Assembly: GCF_000499385.1 (NCBI RefSeq) | Contig: NW_013654805.1 | Coordinates: forward strand, 16,766-31,765 | Reading direction: 5' to 3' | DNA: 15,000 nt | Origin: Eimeria necatrix | Lineage: Eukaryota > Apicomplexa > Conoidasida > Eucoccidiorida > Eimeriidae | In this document: piece by piece, positions 1-7,892 of the stretch | Layout: each line of letters opens with the position of its first letter | Position numbering within the stretch: the stretch's first letter is position 1 | Notes under the pieces: model-generated | What the model was told of the DNA's origin: nothing | The model's input: only the letters and a program-made list of their open reading frames with translations | Databases searched by the model: none | Program-made: the position numbers and the translations under genes

Positions 1-165
1 CACCTAGCCACCGCCCAGCCACCACCCAGCCACCACCTAGCTAGCTAGCCCTCAGCTAGCTAGCCAGCTAGCCACCAGCTGGCTAGCTAGCTAGCTAGCT
101 AGCTAGCCCCCAGCTAGCTAGCTAGCTAGCTAGCTAGCTAGCCAGCTAGCCAGTGTGTTGCGGCG
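1..165. repeat. (CTAG)n tetranucleotide tract
   Basis: Bases 1-50 hold short CAGCCACCACC-like units. The stretch then becomes almost pure CTAG/TAGC tetranucleotide with occasional CAG and CCAGC interruptions. It ends just before a TTGCGGCGCAG acceptor, so most of it is probably an intron of the UTP18 gene that continues beyond the left edge. The same tetranucleotide dominates 7890-8760. Confidence 0.85.
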
Positions 166-168
166 CAG

Positions 169-839
169 TCGCTGGGCCACCTGACTACGGCGGTGACGAC
201 TGCGGCGCTGCACAAATCCAATGAAGTCCTTTGCCTCGCCTCGAAGTGGAAAAAAGACAGTCTCAAACTAGTGAGTCATTTTAGCAGCAGCTAGCCAAAA
301 CTTGGCGCCCCGCAGCAGCAGCTAGCCAAAAGTCGGGGCCTTTGGGGGCCCCGCAGCAGCAGCTAGCCACGCTGCTGCAGCGGGGGCCCCGCAGCAGCAG
401 CTAGCCAAAGTTTGGGCCCCGGGGGGGCCCCACAGCAGCAGCTAGCCAAAAAATGGCACATGGGGGGCCCCGCAGCAGCAGCTAGCCACAACGCAGCAGC
501 AGCAGCAGCAGCTAGCTACACATTAAGGAATTTGGGGGCCCCGCAGCAGCAGCTAGCCACGATGCAGCAGCAGCAGCTAGCTACACATTAAGGAATTTGA
601 GGGCCCCGCAGCAGCAGCTAGCCAAAAAAGGGGACTTGGGGGGCCCCCCTAGCAGCAGCTAGCCAAGAGAGGGGTTTGGGGGGCCCCCTCAGCAGCAGCT
701 AGCTGGGGGCCCCCCTTTGCGTCTTTATGTCTTTTTGTCTTTTCTTTTTTCTTCTTTTTGTTTCTTCTTTTGCGTCAGTCTTTTTCACATCTTTGTTTGT
801 TTGCTTCTTCAAATTTCCTTTCTTTTGAGCCTATTTACC

Positions 840-893
<54 letters not shown>

Positions 894-987
894 AGGTGCA
901 CCTGCCCTCGGCGACAGTTTTCCAGGACTGGCCGACGCCCAAAACGCCGCTTCATTATGTCACCTCTGCTGCCTTCAGGCAAGGGTT

Positions 988-1031
<44 letters not shown>

Positions 1032-1336
1032 TTGCTGCTGCTGCTGCTTTTGCTGCTGGTTTGCTGCTGCTGCTGCTGCTGGTTTGCTGCTGCTGCTGCT
1101 GCTGGTTTGCTTCTGATGCTGATTTGGTGCTTCTGCTGCTGGTGCAGCTTTGCTGGTGATGCTGGTGTTGTTTTGCTGCTGCCGCTTTCTGTTATTGCTG
1201 CTGCTGCTGCTGCAGTTTTGCTGCTGCTGCTGCTGCCGTCGTGCTGCTCGTGTAGTCTTGCTGCTGCTGCTGCTTTGCTGGTGCTGCTGCTGCTGCCTTG
1301 CCCCATGTTCTCCGCCCCCGTCACTGGCTTTTGAAC

Positions 1337-1379
<43 letters not shown>

Positions 1380-1476
1380 GGGGCCCCACACTTGCTGCAG
1401 CGAGCGGCGAGGCCTCTTCGCCGTGGGCAACGCAGCTGGCCGCGTGCTGCTGTACCATTTGAAGGACCTCAGTTAA
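169..1476 (+). CDS. UTP18: UTP18-like U3 snoRNP-associated WD40 protein, 3' end (three exons)
   Basis: UTP18 is a nucleolar WD40 protein of the small-subunit processome, needed for early 18S rRNA processing. I read three exons: 169-270, 896-978 and 1401-1476 (stop TAA 1474-1476). Together they give the last 86 residues of the protein. Exon 1 reads SLGHLTTAVTTAALH, then VLCLASKWKKDSLKL; exon 2 reads VHLPSATVFQDWPTPKTPL; exon 3 reads RGLFAVGNAAGRVLLYHL. This follows the known C-terminal order of the family (LAxAS, then the VHLPSxTVFxxWP strand, then FSPxxGxFAxGNxxGkaLxYrL). Intron 1 (271-895) is phase 0 with donor GTGAGT and acceptor CTGCTGCAG. Intron 2 (979-1400) only keeps frame and the conserved F-S junction if its donor is GC (AG|GCAAGG). 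The 5' exons lie left of the window. The ID rests on remembered family motifs; the exon joins are read directly. Confidence 0.9.
283..703 (+). repeat. Composite minisatellite inside UTP18 intron
   Basis: About twelve copies of a core GCAGCAGCAGCTAGCCA are each followed by 10-35 variable bases and usually by GGGGCCCC. The unit joins three repeat families found elsewhere in the window: CAG, CTAGC and GGGGCCCC. One segment containing ACACATTAAGGAATTTG is duplicated (about 498-560 and 565-625). The whole array is inside intron 1 of UTP18 and shows no coding signal. Confidence 0.85.
717..895 (+). repeat. Pyrimidine-rich stretch and (CTG)n tract forming an acceptor
   Basis: Bases 717-840 are T-rich and C/T-rich. 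They are followed by an uninterrupted CTG run (841-893) that ends CTGCAG directly at the UTP18 exon beginning at 896. The T-rich stretch and the CTG run together would act as the polypyrimidine tract and 3' splice site. The Cys-, Leu- or Ala-rich translations of this stretch are intronic. Confidence 0.8.
979..1400 (+). repeat. CTG-rich intron of UTP18
   Basis: This intron is largely CTG runs broken by TTTGCTGCTGGT-like interruptions and ends CACACTTGCTGCAG. No frame of the interruptions resembles the WD40 protein. The 5' end is GCAAGG rather than GT. Long stop-free frames on both strands here are caused by the repeat. Confidence 0.8.
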
Positions 1477-1555
1477 TTTAAAAAAGAAATAAATAAAAAA
1501 AGAAATAAAAAGGAACAAAAATGATTTAAAATAAAATATATTAAATGACACAAAG
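1477..1555 (+). other. UTP18 3' flank, A-rich
   Basis: After the UTP18 stop codon the sequence is A-rich (runs of AAATAAA and AAAAAGAAATAAA). This fits a 3' untranslated region with polyadenylation signals, though no single site can be chosen. Confidence 0.4.
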
Positions 1556-2190
1556 AGGCACAAGGGGGGCCCCACAAACAGCACCTCAAACCCCTTCGGG
1601 GCCCCCCCTACAGCTCTCAAGCCAGGGGGCCCCTTTAGGGGCCCCACGGGGCCTCTGGGGGGCCCCCAGGGGCCCCCAGGGGGCCCCAGGGGGGCCCCTT
1701 GGGGGGCCCCCTGGGGCCCTCCTTTAGGGGGGCCCCCAGGGAACCCACCATAGTCAACTCTCACTTAGGGGCCCCCAAAAAGAACCCTTTTAGGAATACT
1801 CTTGTCCTGTACCCTGGGGGCCCCTCCTCTAGGGGCCCCCTGTAGGGGCCCCTTCCTAGAAGCTTTCCTTTAGGGGCCCCCTGAAGGGGGCCCCTCTTCT
1901 AGGGGCCCCCTGAAGGGCCCCCCACCTGTAAGGGCCCCCTGTAGGGGGCCCCTCTCTAGGGGCCCCCTACAGGGGGCCCCACTCTAGGGGCCCCCTGCAG
2001 GGGCCCCCACCAATAGGGGCCCCCTTTAGGGGGCCCCTCTCTAGGGGCCCCCTTTGGGGGGCCCCTTTGAGGGTACTTAGGGCTGCCTAGGGAGGCACAG
2101 CAAGGGAACAATGGGGGCCCCTTGGGGGCCCCCGGGGGGCCCCTGGGGGGCCCCTCTCTGGGGGTCATTGAACTGTGGGGGCCCCCAGGT
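1556..2190. repeat. GGGGCCCC satellite block
   Basis: Several dozen near-palindromic GGGGCCCC or GGGGGCCCCC cores are spaced about 15-30 bases apart. Between 1800 and 2060 the spacers are mostly variants of TCTCTA, TGTA or TTTA, giving units such as TCTAGGGGCCCCCTGTA. Because the core is palindromic, both strands give Gly-Pro-rich open frames; I regard them as artefacts. The same element lies inside the long ORF at 4362 and at 7683-7855 and 14786-14945. Confidence 0.85.
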
Positions 2191-2199
2191 CCTCCTGGG

Positions 2200-2760
2200 G
2201 TCTTTTTTGATTATAAATTCATCTTTATGCTTTTATTTGTTCATTTATTTTTCTTTTTTGTTCTTTTTTGTTAATCAGTTTATTATTTTTGCTCCTTTTT
2301 GTCAATTAGTTTATTATTTTAGTTCATTTAATTCATTAATTCCCTTTTTGTTCCTCCATGATCTCCTCTTTGGTGTTAATTCTTTTTTTTTTTAAATAAA
2401 TGGATCTTTTCTTTTCTTTTGTTTTGGATTTATCCTTTTTGTTCTTTTTTATTTATATTCACTTTGTGCCACTTTTGATCCTTTTTTCTCAATTCTGTTT
2501 TTATTTAATTAATTTTATTTTTTATTTCTTTTTTGATTTCCTTTTCATATTTTGCATTCTAGTTTATTATTCCGTCTTTTCTGCTTCTTTTAAATTTCTG
2601 ATTTGTCTTTGGAAATCAAATTCATCTTTTTTGTTTTCTGGATTATTTTTTTCATCTTTTTGGATATTTTCATTTTTATTATCTTTTGGGTTTATTTTTG
2701 CTTCTTTATTTTCATTTGCATTTTCGGATTAATTTATTTCCTGTCGGTGGGATGATAAGC
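2200..2760 (+). other. T-rich low-complexity region, no gene seen
   Basis: About 550 bases with very high T on the plus strand, made of repeated TTTTTTG, TTTATT and TTCTTTT words. Phe- and Leu-rich open frames are present but have no recognisable domain. It could be intronic or intergenic. Confidence 0.6.
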
Positions 2761-2772
2761 CACACGGGGTGC

Positions 2773-2830
<58 letters not shown>
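2773..2830 (+). repeat. (CTG)n tract
   Basis: A run of about 19 CTG triplets with one TTG interruption. It follows the T-rich region and is not followed by CAG, so unlike the runs at 841-893 and 11411-11453 it does not make a clear splice acceptor. Confidence 0.9.
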
Positions 2831-2831
<1 letters not shown>

Positions 2832-2884
2832 TAGGCATTTAACGATTTCAGTAGAGCAACATAAATAATTATTTATCATTTTTG

Positions 2885-3970
2885 AATTCTTGATCTGCTT
2901 GCAGATTCAGTTTGGAGAAAATATCCATTCGATTTGCAGCGCACTTCAAATTCAACTTGCAATGATTTCAGAAGATGAATTTGCAGAAAACTTCGAATTT
3001 AAATTCTAAAAAGTCCAAATTTAATATTTAAAAGAATAAAAGTTCAATTTGAAGAAGACTGGAGATTCAATTTGCAAGAAACTGGAAATTCAACTTGCGG
3101 GAAAGGGAAATTCAAGTTGCAACAAGTCGCCCGACAGCAGAAATTTAGTTTGCAAAAAACTCGAAAAGGAACTTCAAAGGACTTTTTATTTATTTGCAAA
3201 AGACATTTAATTTAATTTACAAAAGAAATTCAATTTAATTTGCAAAAGAAATTCAATTTAACTTGCAACAACCCTCAAGTTCAAGTCGCAGCATTCCCCG
3301 AATTCAAGTCTATGTCACCCCAACCCTAAACCCTAAACCCTAAACCCTAAACCCTAATTCCATTTTCAACTTGCATTTCCGCCTCCAGAAGGCGTGATTT
3401 CGACTAAAGATTGAAATTTTAAATTGCAAAAGACTTTAAACTCGATTTGCGAAAAATATAAACACCTTGAAGGAGAATTTGAATTCAATTTGCGAGTTTT
3501 CGTAAACTCGATTTGCAATTTGCCTCGATTTCACTCCGCAAAAAACTTCAACTTCACTTTGCAAATGAATTTAAATTCAATTTGCAAAAGAAATTAAATT
3601 CAAATTTCGGAATTTCCCGACATAATTTCGGGGTTTTACAAATTCAAGTTTCCTTTCCCCCCGCATTCAATTTGCAAATGTGTGCGAATTGGGCTTTAAA
3701 TTGACGACAAATTCGCCTTTGAATTGACGATTAAGTTATTTTTTATTCAAAATAAGTTTAATTTTGAATTTTGAAGAAGTTTTATTTGCAATTTGTTGAA
3801 TTTTGAAGCCCATCTTGTACAGATTCAACTTGTGAACACTGGGCTGTGGGAAGTGCCTGGGTGCACCGGCGAGCCGGTCTCGGCCGCGTCACTCCAGCCA
3901 AAGAAGCTGCAAATTTCAAATTAAATGCAAATTCCATTTTGAAATGCAATTAAAAGGTAATTCGCTTTAA
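2885..3970 (+). repeat. Degenerate TTCAATTTGCAA repeat region
   Basis: About 1.1 kb of AT-rich sequence in which variants of AATTCAATTTGCAAAAGA recur every 20-50 bases (examples near 3066, 3090, 3228, 3250, 3489, 3576 and 3666). Copies are diverged and irregularly spaced, so this is an old or loosely maintained repeat. No coding sequence is supported; the single short open frame at 3513-3704 is made of the repeat. Confidence 0.6.
3323..3356 (+). repeat. Interstitial telomere-type array, CCCTAAA on plus strand
   Basis: Nearly five perfect copies of the heptamer CCCTAAA/TTTAGGG lie in AT-rich DNA. Unlike the arrays around RPS16 and RPL13, no coding exon can be seen next to it. Confidence 0.95.
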
Positions 3971-4070
3971 ACATTTCGGAAAATATTCCGCAAAGGCCTT
4001 CAGCAGCGCGGGAGGGCCCTGCTGGGCGGGTCTCGCCACAGCGACGCGGTGTACCTACACCTCCGCGAAA
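3845..4070. other. Two GC-rich islands with inverted repeats
   Basis: Within AT-rich sequence, 3857-3895 contains GGTGCACC followed by ACCGGCGAGCCGGT, whose six-base arms would pair around GA. The second island (4005-4070) contains GCGGTGTACCTACACC, an imperfect copy of the GTGTACGTACAC palindrome seen at 6944, 7419 and 13135. No gene is recognised here. Confidence 0.45.
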
Positions 4071-4361
4071 ACTGCGAAACAAAGAAAGCCCTTTTCATTT
4101 ATTTCCCTCACAAATAAAAATAAAGGACTTCAACGCGCAAACACTCGGGGCAAAGGAGGGGCTGGGGTCTGCAGCCGCCGCTGCCTCCGATTCTGCTGGG
4201 GGCCCCCCGGGGGCCCCCAAGGGGCCCCTGTCTTTCCATTTTCGTCCCTGCAAAGTACCCTCCAAGCTGCGGACTTTTGAAAGGCACTAACTGGCCTAGG
4301 GGGCCTCTTAAGTGGGGCCCCGGGGGGCCCCCTCCACTCCCGCTGTGCCCTTTTTTGTTAT

Positions 4362-4808
4362 ATGCCCCTTTGGGGGCCCCCAATGCTGGCGAGGCCCCTC
4401 TCCCCCGAGGGGCCCCCGGGGGCCCCCCCCCAGGCCCCTCAAAGGGGCCCCCTTTTGACCCAAGAGCTGCCCCGCAGCTGCCTGGCTTTGGCCCTGCAGC
4501 AAGCTGTCCCCAGGGGCCCCCCAAACCCTCCTCAGTACCCTGGGGGCCCCCCTCTTCTGAGGGGCCCCTCTCCGGGGGGCCCCCCCCCTGGCCTGGCCTT
4601 CTTGGGCCCTGCCTTTCCCCCGGAGCTCAGCAAGAACTTGTGTGCGGCTTTTCTAAACACCAGCCCTTCTGGGGGGCCCCCCGGGGCCCCTGGGGGGCCC
4701 CCCGGGGCCCCCTTGACCTTTCTGCCGCTGTCGTTTTTGGCTGCTGCGCTGCCGGAAGTGCTGAGCGACGTGGAGTTCGTTGCGGCCCATTTGCAGCTTG
4801 ACCCTGAC

Positions 4809-4846
<38 letters not shown>

Positions 4847-4999
4847 CAGCAGCAGCAGCAGCAGCTCGCCGCCCAGCGGCAAAGAAGAGGGGCCCCCGAG
4901 GGACAGGGGGCCCCTCCAGCCGCCCATAGTTAGGAGGGGGCCCCCCAAGGCAGATGTGCCCTTGGCGAGGCGCAGGCGGCTAGACACGCCCACTCAGCT

Positions 5000-5036
<37 letters not shown>

Positions 5037-5173
5037 AAGCTGCAGCGGCTGCAGCTGACGCCCCCTGGGGGCCCCCTGACGCCGCTGCAGCGTTTTGGGG
5101 CGGGGACTCCGCAGCAGCCCGCAGCAGCAGGGGCCGCGGGCCACCTGCTGCTGCTGCGGTATGCTGCAGCAGT

Positions 5174-5213
<40 letters not shown>

Positions 5214-5327
5214 GTCACATGGGATGAAGTCCTGAGGCCCGTTGCTGTTGAGACGCAGCAGCCAGGGCCCCCCCGGGGGGCCTCTGCTTCGGTCCCTCGG
5301 AGCCCGCTTGGCCCCCTCACGACTCCG

Positions 5328-5387
<60 letters not shown>

Positions 5388-5524
5388 AGGATGCGCTGCG
5401 TCTTCGTTGGAGTCTCAGGGGTACTTCTTCAGGGGCCCCTCGAGGGGCCCCCGAGGCCCTCCTCGGCCCTTCCGGCCTTTCCTGCATGCAGTGCTGCAGC
5501 ATATGCGCAGCTGTGCTCCATGAT

Positions 5525-5563
<39 letters not shown>

Positions 5564-5631
5564 GCTTTCTGTGCTGCCGCCGCCTTTGCGGGCTGCTGCT
5601 GCTGCGCGGCTGCAGCCTGCGAACGCCTCGC

Positions 5632-5663
<32 letters not shown>

Positions 5664-5718
5664 CCGGCAACACCGGCACCAGCAGCAGCAGCAGCAGCAA
5701 CACCAACGGCAGCAGCAA

Positions 5719-5760
<42 letters not shown>

Positions 5761-5900
5761 ATGCTGCTGGTCCTCCCGAGCTCAAGGAGACACAAGGGAC
5801 AAAAAAGGGGCCCTCAAAAATGAAGCGGCTTTTGGGGGCCCCCAGCAGCAGACAGCGAGCTGCTGCTGCTGCTGCTGCACGGCGGCTGCGCAGGCTGCTC

Positions 5901-5944
<44 letters not shown>

Positions 5945-6037
5945 CAAGCGAGTTGCTGCTTTGCTGCTGGCAGCAGCTCAGGAGCAGCAAGGCAGCTGGT
6001 CCTCCGGCGACGAGTCCGCGGCACATGAGGTTGAACT

Positions 6038-6085
<48 letters not shown>

Positions 6086-6497
6086 GGATGAAGCAGATCG
6101 GGAACTTCCGAGAGACACAAATGGAACAAGCGGCGCTGCCTCAGCAGCAGTTCCCTCATGTGCTGCCATGGGGGCAGAAGCAGCAGCAGCAGCAGCAGCA
6201 GCAGAGTCAGCAGCAGCAGCAGCAGCAGCAGACGCAGCAGCAGCGCAGCTAGCTGCAGGGGCCCCCCCGGGGGCCCCCAATCTCAGCACCCCCCCAGCAG
6301 AGTCTTCAGCTGCTGCCGAGGGGCCCCCCACAACTGGGGGCCCCCCTGCAGCAGCAGGGGGCCCCCCTGTTGCTGCTGCGGGGCCCCCCGGGGGCCCCCT
6401 TTTGCACAGGGGGCCCCCGGAGAACCTGCTGCGCTGCCGCTGTCGCTGCGGGACCCCTGGGCAGCATTTGAGGAAGCAAAAGAGTGGCTGGAGTTGA
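4362..6497 (+). CDS. Hypothetical protein rich in Ala, Ser, Gln and Gly-Pro-Pro tracts
   Basis: I do not recognise this protein. The frame stays open for 711 codons, roughly four times the next longest frames in this stretch. From the N-terminus: a Gly-Pro-Pro region built from GGGGCCCC cores (residues 1-150), a non-repeated stretch LPEVLSDVEFVAAHLQLDPD (about 131-150), then alternating poly-Ala, poly-Ser and poly-Gln runs. These are separated by ordinary segments such as VTWDEVLRPVAVE and MKRLLGAPSSRQR, and by the acidic SSEDEADRELPRD after a poly-Ser run. CAG runs are read in all three registers, as expected when the unique segments set the frame. Homopolymer tracts of these residues are known in Eimeria proteins. 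No signal peptide or membrane span is evident. The start is the first ATG of the frame and may be wrong. Near 6430 another frame looks more protein-like, so an intron may lie before the listed stop. Confidence 0.5.
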
Positions 6498-6527
6498 TGG
6501 CGGTGCACTGCAGGCTGCGGCGAAAGC
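6430..6527 (+). CDS. Candidate exon in an alternative frame at the end of the long ORF
   Basis: In the frame shifted from the 711-codon ORF, this stretch reads LPLSLRDPWAAFEEAKEWLE followed by LMAVHCRLRRKR. It is free of repeats and looks more like folded protein than the overlapping RCRCRCGTPGQHL of the main frame. It ends at AAGC|GTAAACCC, a possible donor that runs straight into a telomere-type array. If real, an intron with a frame change lies upstream within the Ala/Pro-rich part. Both splice sites are inferred. Confidence 0.3.
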
Positions 6528-6528
6528 G

Positions 6529-6566
6529 TAAACCCTAAACCCTAAACCCTAAACCCTAAACCCTAA
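6529..6566 (+). repeat. Telomere-type array, CCCTAAA on plus strand
   Basis: Five copies of AAACCCT begin in a possible donor (GC|GTAAACCC) and end 14 bases before a possible acceptor (GTGCACGCAG, 6571-6580). If intronic on the plus strand, the RNA would carry the C-rich repeat, opposite to RPS16 and RPL13. Confidence 0.9.
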
Positions 6567-6580
6567 GATAGTGCACGCAG

Positions 6581-6678
6581 CGGGGCAGGGGCGTTTGCTG
6601 CTGATGGCTGCCAAGCGAAGAAGGAATGCGCCTTTGTTGCTGTTGCTGCAGCAGCCCCACCGCCTCCAGGCAGCGCGA

Positions 6679-6735
<57 letters not shown>

Positions 6736-6821
6736 GGGAGCGCTGGGAGCTGTGCAGGAGCTTCGAAGACTGCGAAGAGGCGAGGCAGTTTGTGGAGGCT
6801 TTTGGCTTCAAGTGGGTCTCA
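6581..6821 (+). CDS. Candidate exon with long CAG run
   Basis: Downstream of the 6529-6566 array, one frame (codon positions starting at multiples of three) reads AFAADGCQAKKECAFVAVA, a proline-rich bit, a poly-Ser run from CAG, then SGERWELCRSFEDCEEARQF followed by VEAFGFKW. A second frame gives a basic, Ala-rich reading instead. The first is more protein-like but needs the acceptor GGGGCAG (ending 6588) to join in phase to the exon ending at 6527. The stretch ends at a possible donor TGG|GTCTCAG followed by a T-rich tract. No family is recognised. Confidence 0.3.
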
Positions 6822-6910
6822 GTTTTTTTCTTTTTTGCAGAATTATAAATTTAAAATAAATATAAAAATATTCAAAAGAATTAAAGTTTTAAATTAAATC
6901 AGTTTCCAAA
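6822..6910. other. AT-rich stretch, probably intronic
   Basis: A T-rich run (TTTTTTTCTTTTTTGCAG) is followed by about 60 bases of A/T-rich sequence. TTTTTTGCAG (6831-6840) would be a good plus-strand acceptor, but the sequence after it has no convincing open frame. Confidence 0.35.
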
Positions 6911-6927
6911 TCCCTCGACGAGGGACC

Positions 6928-6955
6928 TGCATGCGGCGCCGGAGTGTACGTACAC
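6928..6955. promoter_or_regulatory. TGCATGCGG plus GTGTACGTACAC palindrome
   Basis: TGCATGCGG (6928-6936) is followed after seven bases by the perfect 12-base palindrome GTGTACGTACAC (6944-6955). A near-identical pair is at 13117-13146. TGCATGC is a known ApiAP2-type site in apicomplexan promoters, so a regulatory role is plausible but not shown. It lies in a GC-rich island (6915-6985) that also holds the palindrome CCCTCGACGAGGG. Confidence 0.4.
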
Positions 6956-6980
6956 CGCGCACGCCGTCAGGCCGCGCCGC

Positions 6981-6981
<1 letters not shown>

Positions 6982-7014
<33 letters not shown>

Positions 7015-7070
7015 CAGAAGCAGCAGCAGCACAGCAGCAGCAGCAGCACAGCAGCAGCAGCAGCAGCAGT
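6982..7070 (+). repeat. Interrupted (CAG)n run
   Basis: CAG triplets are broken by CACAGAAG and CACAG interruptions. CAG on the plus strand is the orientation found in the long ORF, so it may be exonic, but no single frame can be chosen. Confidence 0.6.
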
Positions 7071-7148
7071 AGTCAGTTATATTTTGAAGCAGCTAGACAC
7101 AATAGGCAGCCCCGCGCATGCAGCCTCCCAAGCAGCTCTGTGGGCTGA

Positions 7149-7171
7149 AAGACCTCAAAGAGCCCTGCTCT

Positions 7172-7204
<33 letters not shown>

Positions 7205-7280
7205 TGCAGCAGCAGCAGCAGAGGCAGCAGCAGCAGCAAAAACGGCTCAAATGCAGTTCAAAGGCGCCCGAGCTGCAGAA
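7149..7280 (+). CDS. Candidate exon with Ala run, reading frame uncertain
   Basis: One frame reads KTSKSPAL, an Ala run with scattered Tyr and Glu, then KTAQMQFKGARAAEELDFN and a TAA stop. The two other plus frames are also open over the CAG run, giving Ser-rich or Gln-rich versions. GCCCTGCTCTAG (ending 7173) could be an acceptor. It might belong to the gene that starts near 4362. No homologue is recognised. Confidence 0.22.
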
Positions 7281-7400
7281 GAATTGGATTTCAATTAAAG
7301 ACATTTCTGTCCCTCTTTGAAAACACAAAAGTGTTTAATTAAATTAAAATGTTTTTTAATTTAATTTTGCAAAATTGAAAAAGTGAAAATGCGTTTCCGG
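7281..7400. other. AT-rich stretch, no gene seen
   Basis: A/T-rich sequence with TTTAATTAAATTAAAATG and TTTTTTAATTTAATTTTGC. It resembles other AT-rich inter-exon or intergenic stretches in the window; nothing coding is supported. Confidence 0.4.
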
Positions 7401-7415
7401 GAGAGTGTCTGCAGC

Positions 7416-7433
7416 CAGGTGTACGTACACCTG
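7416..7433. promoter_or_regulatory. 18-base perfect palindrome around GTGTACGTACAC
   Basis: CAGGTGTACGTACACCTG is a perfect 18-base palindrome, the longest copy of the GTGTACGTACAC motif in the window. It sits in a GC-rich island between AT-rich sequence and a CTG-rich stretch. Function is unknown. Confidence 0.45.
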
Positions 7434-7460
7434 AGGGGCGGCGCGCCTTGCACGCAGCAG

Positions 7461-7502
7461 CAGCTGCTGCTGTTTCGTGCGGCTGCTGCTGCTGCTTCGC
7501 TT

Positions 7503-7541
<39 letters not shown>

Positions 7542-7622
7542 GTCGTTTGGCTGCTGCTGCTGCTTCGCGCGGCTGCTGCAGCAGCTCGCCGTCTGCTGCT
7601 GCTGTTTGCTGCTGCGCTGCAG
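7461..7622 (+). repeat. CTG-rich stretch ending in an acceptor-like CTGCAG
   Basis: CTG runs with TTTCGTGCGG, TTCGCTTGG and TTCGCGCGG interruptions end in GCTGCGCTGCAG at 7622. This matches the CTG-type introns of RPL13 and UTP18, so it may be an intron of a plus-strand gene. Confidence 0.55.
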
Positions 7623-7699
7623 AAGGACTCTCGCAGCAGATTCTGGAGACCGAAAAGTCAGCCCAAGGGGCAGCTCCAGCCAGCCCCGGGGGGCCCCCT

Positions 7700-7743
<44 letters not shown>

Positions 7744-7819
7744 GGGGCCCCCGGGCCTAGGGGCCCCACAGTTGAAGTTTTTGGCTGTGGGGCCCACGAG
7801 GCCTGTGGGGCCAAAATGA
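7623..7819 (+). CDS. Candidate terminal exon, Ala and Gly-Pro-Pro rich
   Basis: After the CTGCAG acceptor at 7622, one frame reads GLSQQILETEKSAQGAAPAS, then PGGPP, a 14-residue Ala run, GGPPGLGAPQLKFLAVGP and TRPVGPK before a TGA stop (7817-7819). The composition (Ala run bracketed by GGPP) is like the 4362-6497 protein, and I infer it could be that gene's last exon. The connecting exons between 6821 and 7622 are not resolved. A second frame, reading KDSRSRFWRPKSQPKGQLQP, ends earlier at 7760. Confidence 0.33.
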
Positions 7820-7855
7820 GGGTCATTGGGGGCCCCCACAAGAGGGCCCCCTACA
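7683..7855. repeat. GGGGCCCC cores around a (CAG)n run
   Basis: GGGGGGCCCCC flanks a CAG run (7701-7741) on both sides, followed by further GGGGCCCC or GGGCCCC cores to 7855. These are the same cores as in 1556-2190 and here may be translated as Gly-Pro-Pro. Confidence 0.75.
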
Positions 7856-7892
7856 GGGCTGAGAGGAACAGCCGGCCCCACAGCCACGCTGA

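Noticed and set aside
717..1334. A 205-codon Cys/Leu/Ala frame.
   Set aside because: It reads through UTP18 introns and in the wrong frame over the 896-978 exon.
1556..2190. Collagen-like Gly-Pro-Pro frames on both strands.
   Set aside because: GGGGCCCC is palindromic, so both strands give such frames; there is no unique sequence to support a protein here, unlike 4362-6497.
2211..2732. A membrane protein from Phe/Leu-rich frames.
   Set aside because: The sequence is T-rich low complexity; any frame would look hydrophobic.
3323..3356. Evidence for a true chromosome end or telomere.
   Set aside because: All arrays are short, internal and in both orientations, and several are within spliced introns.
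5415..5947. Minus-strand Cys- or Leu-rich frames under the long ORF.
   Set aside because: These are the reverse of CAG runs; Cys and Leu homopolymers are not the expected coding use of this repeat, and the frames are much shorter than the plus-strand one.
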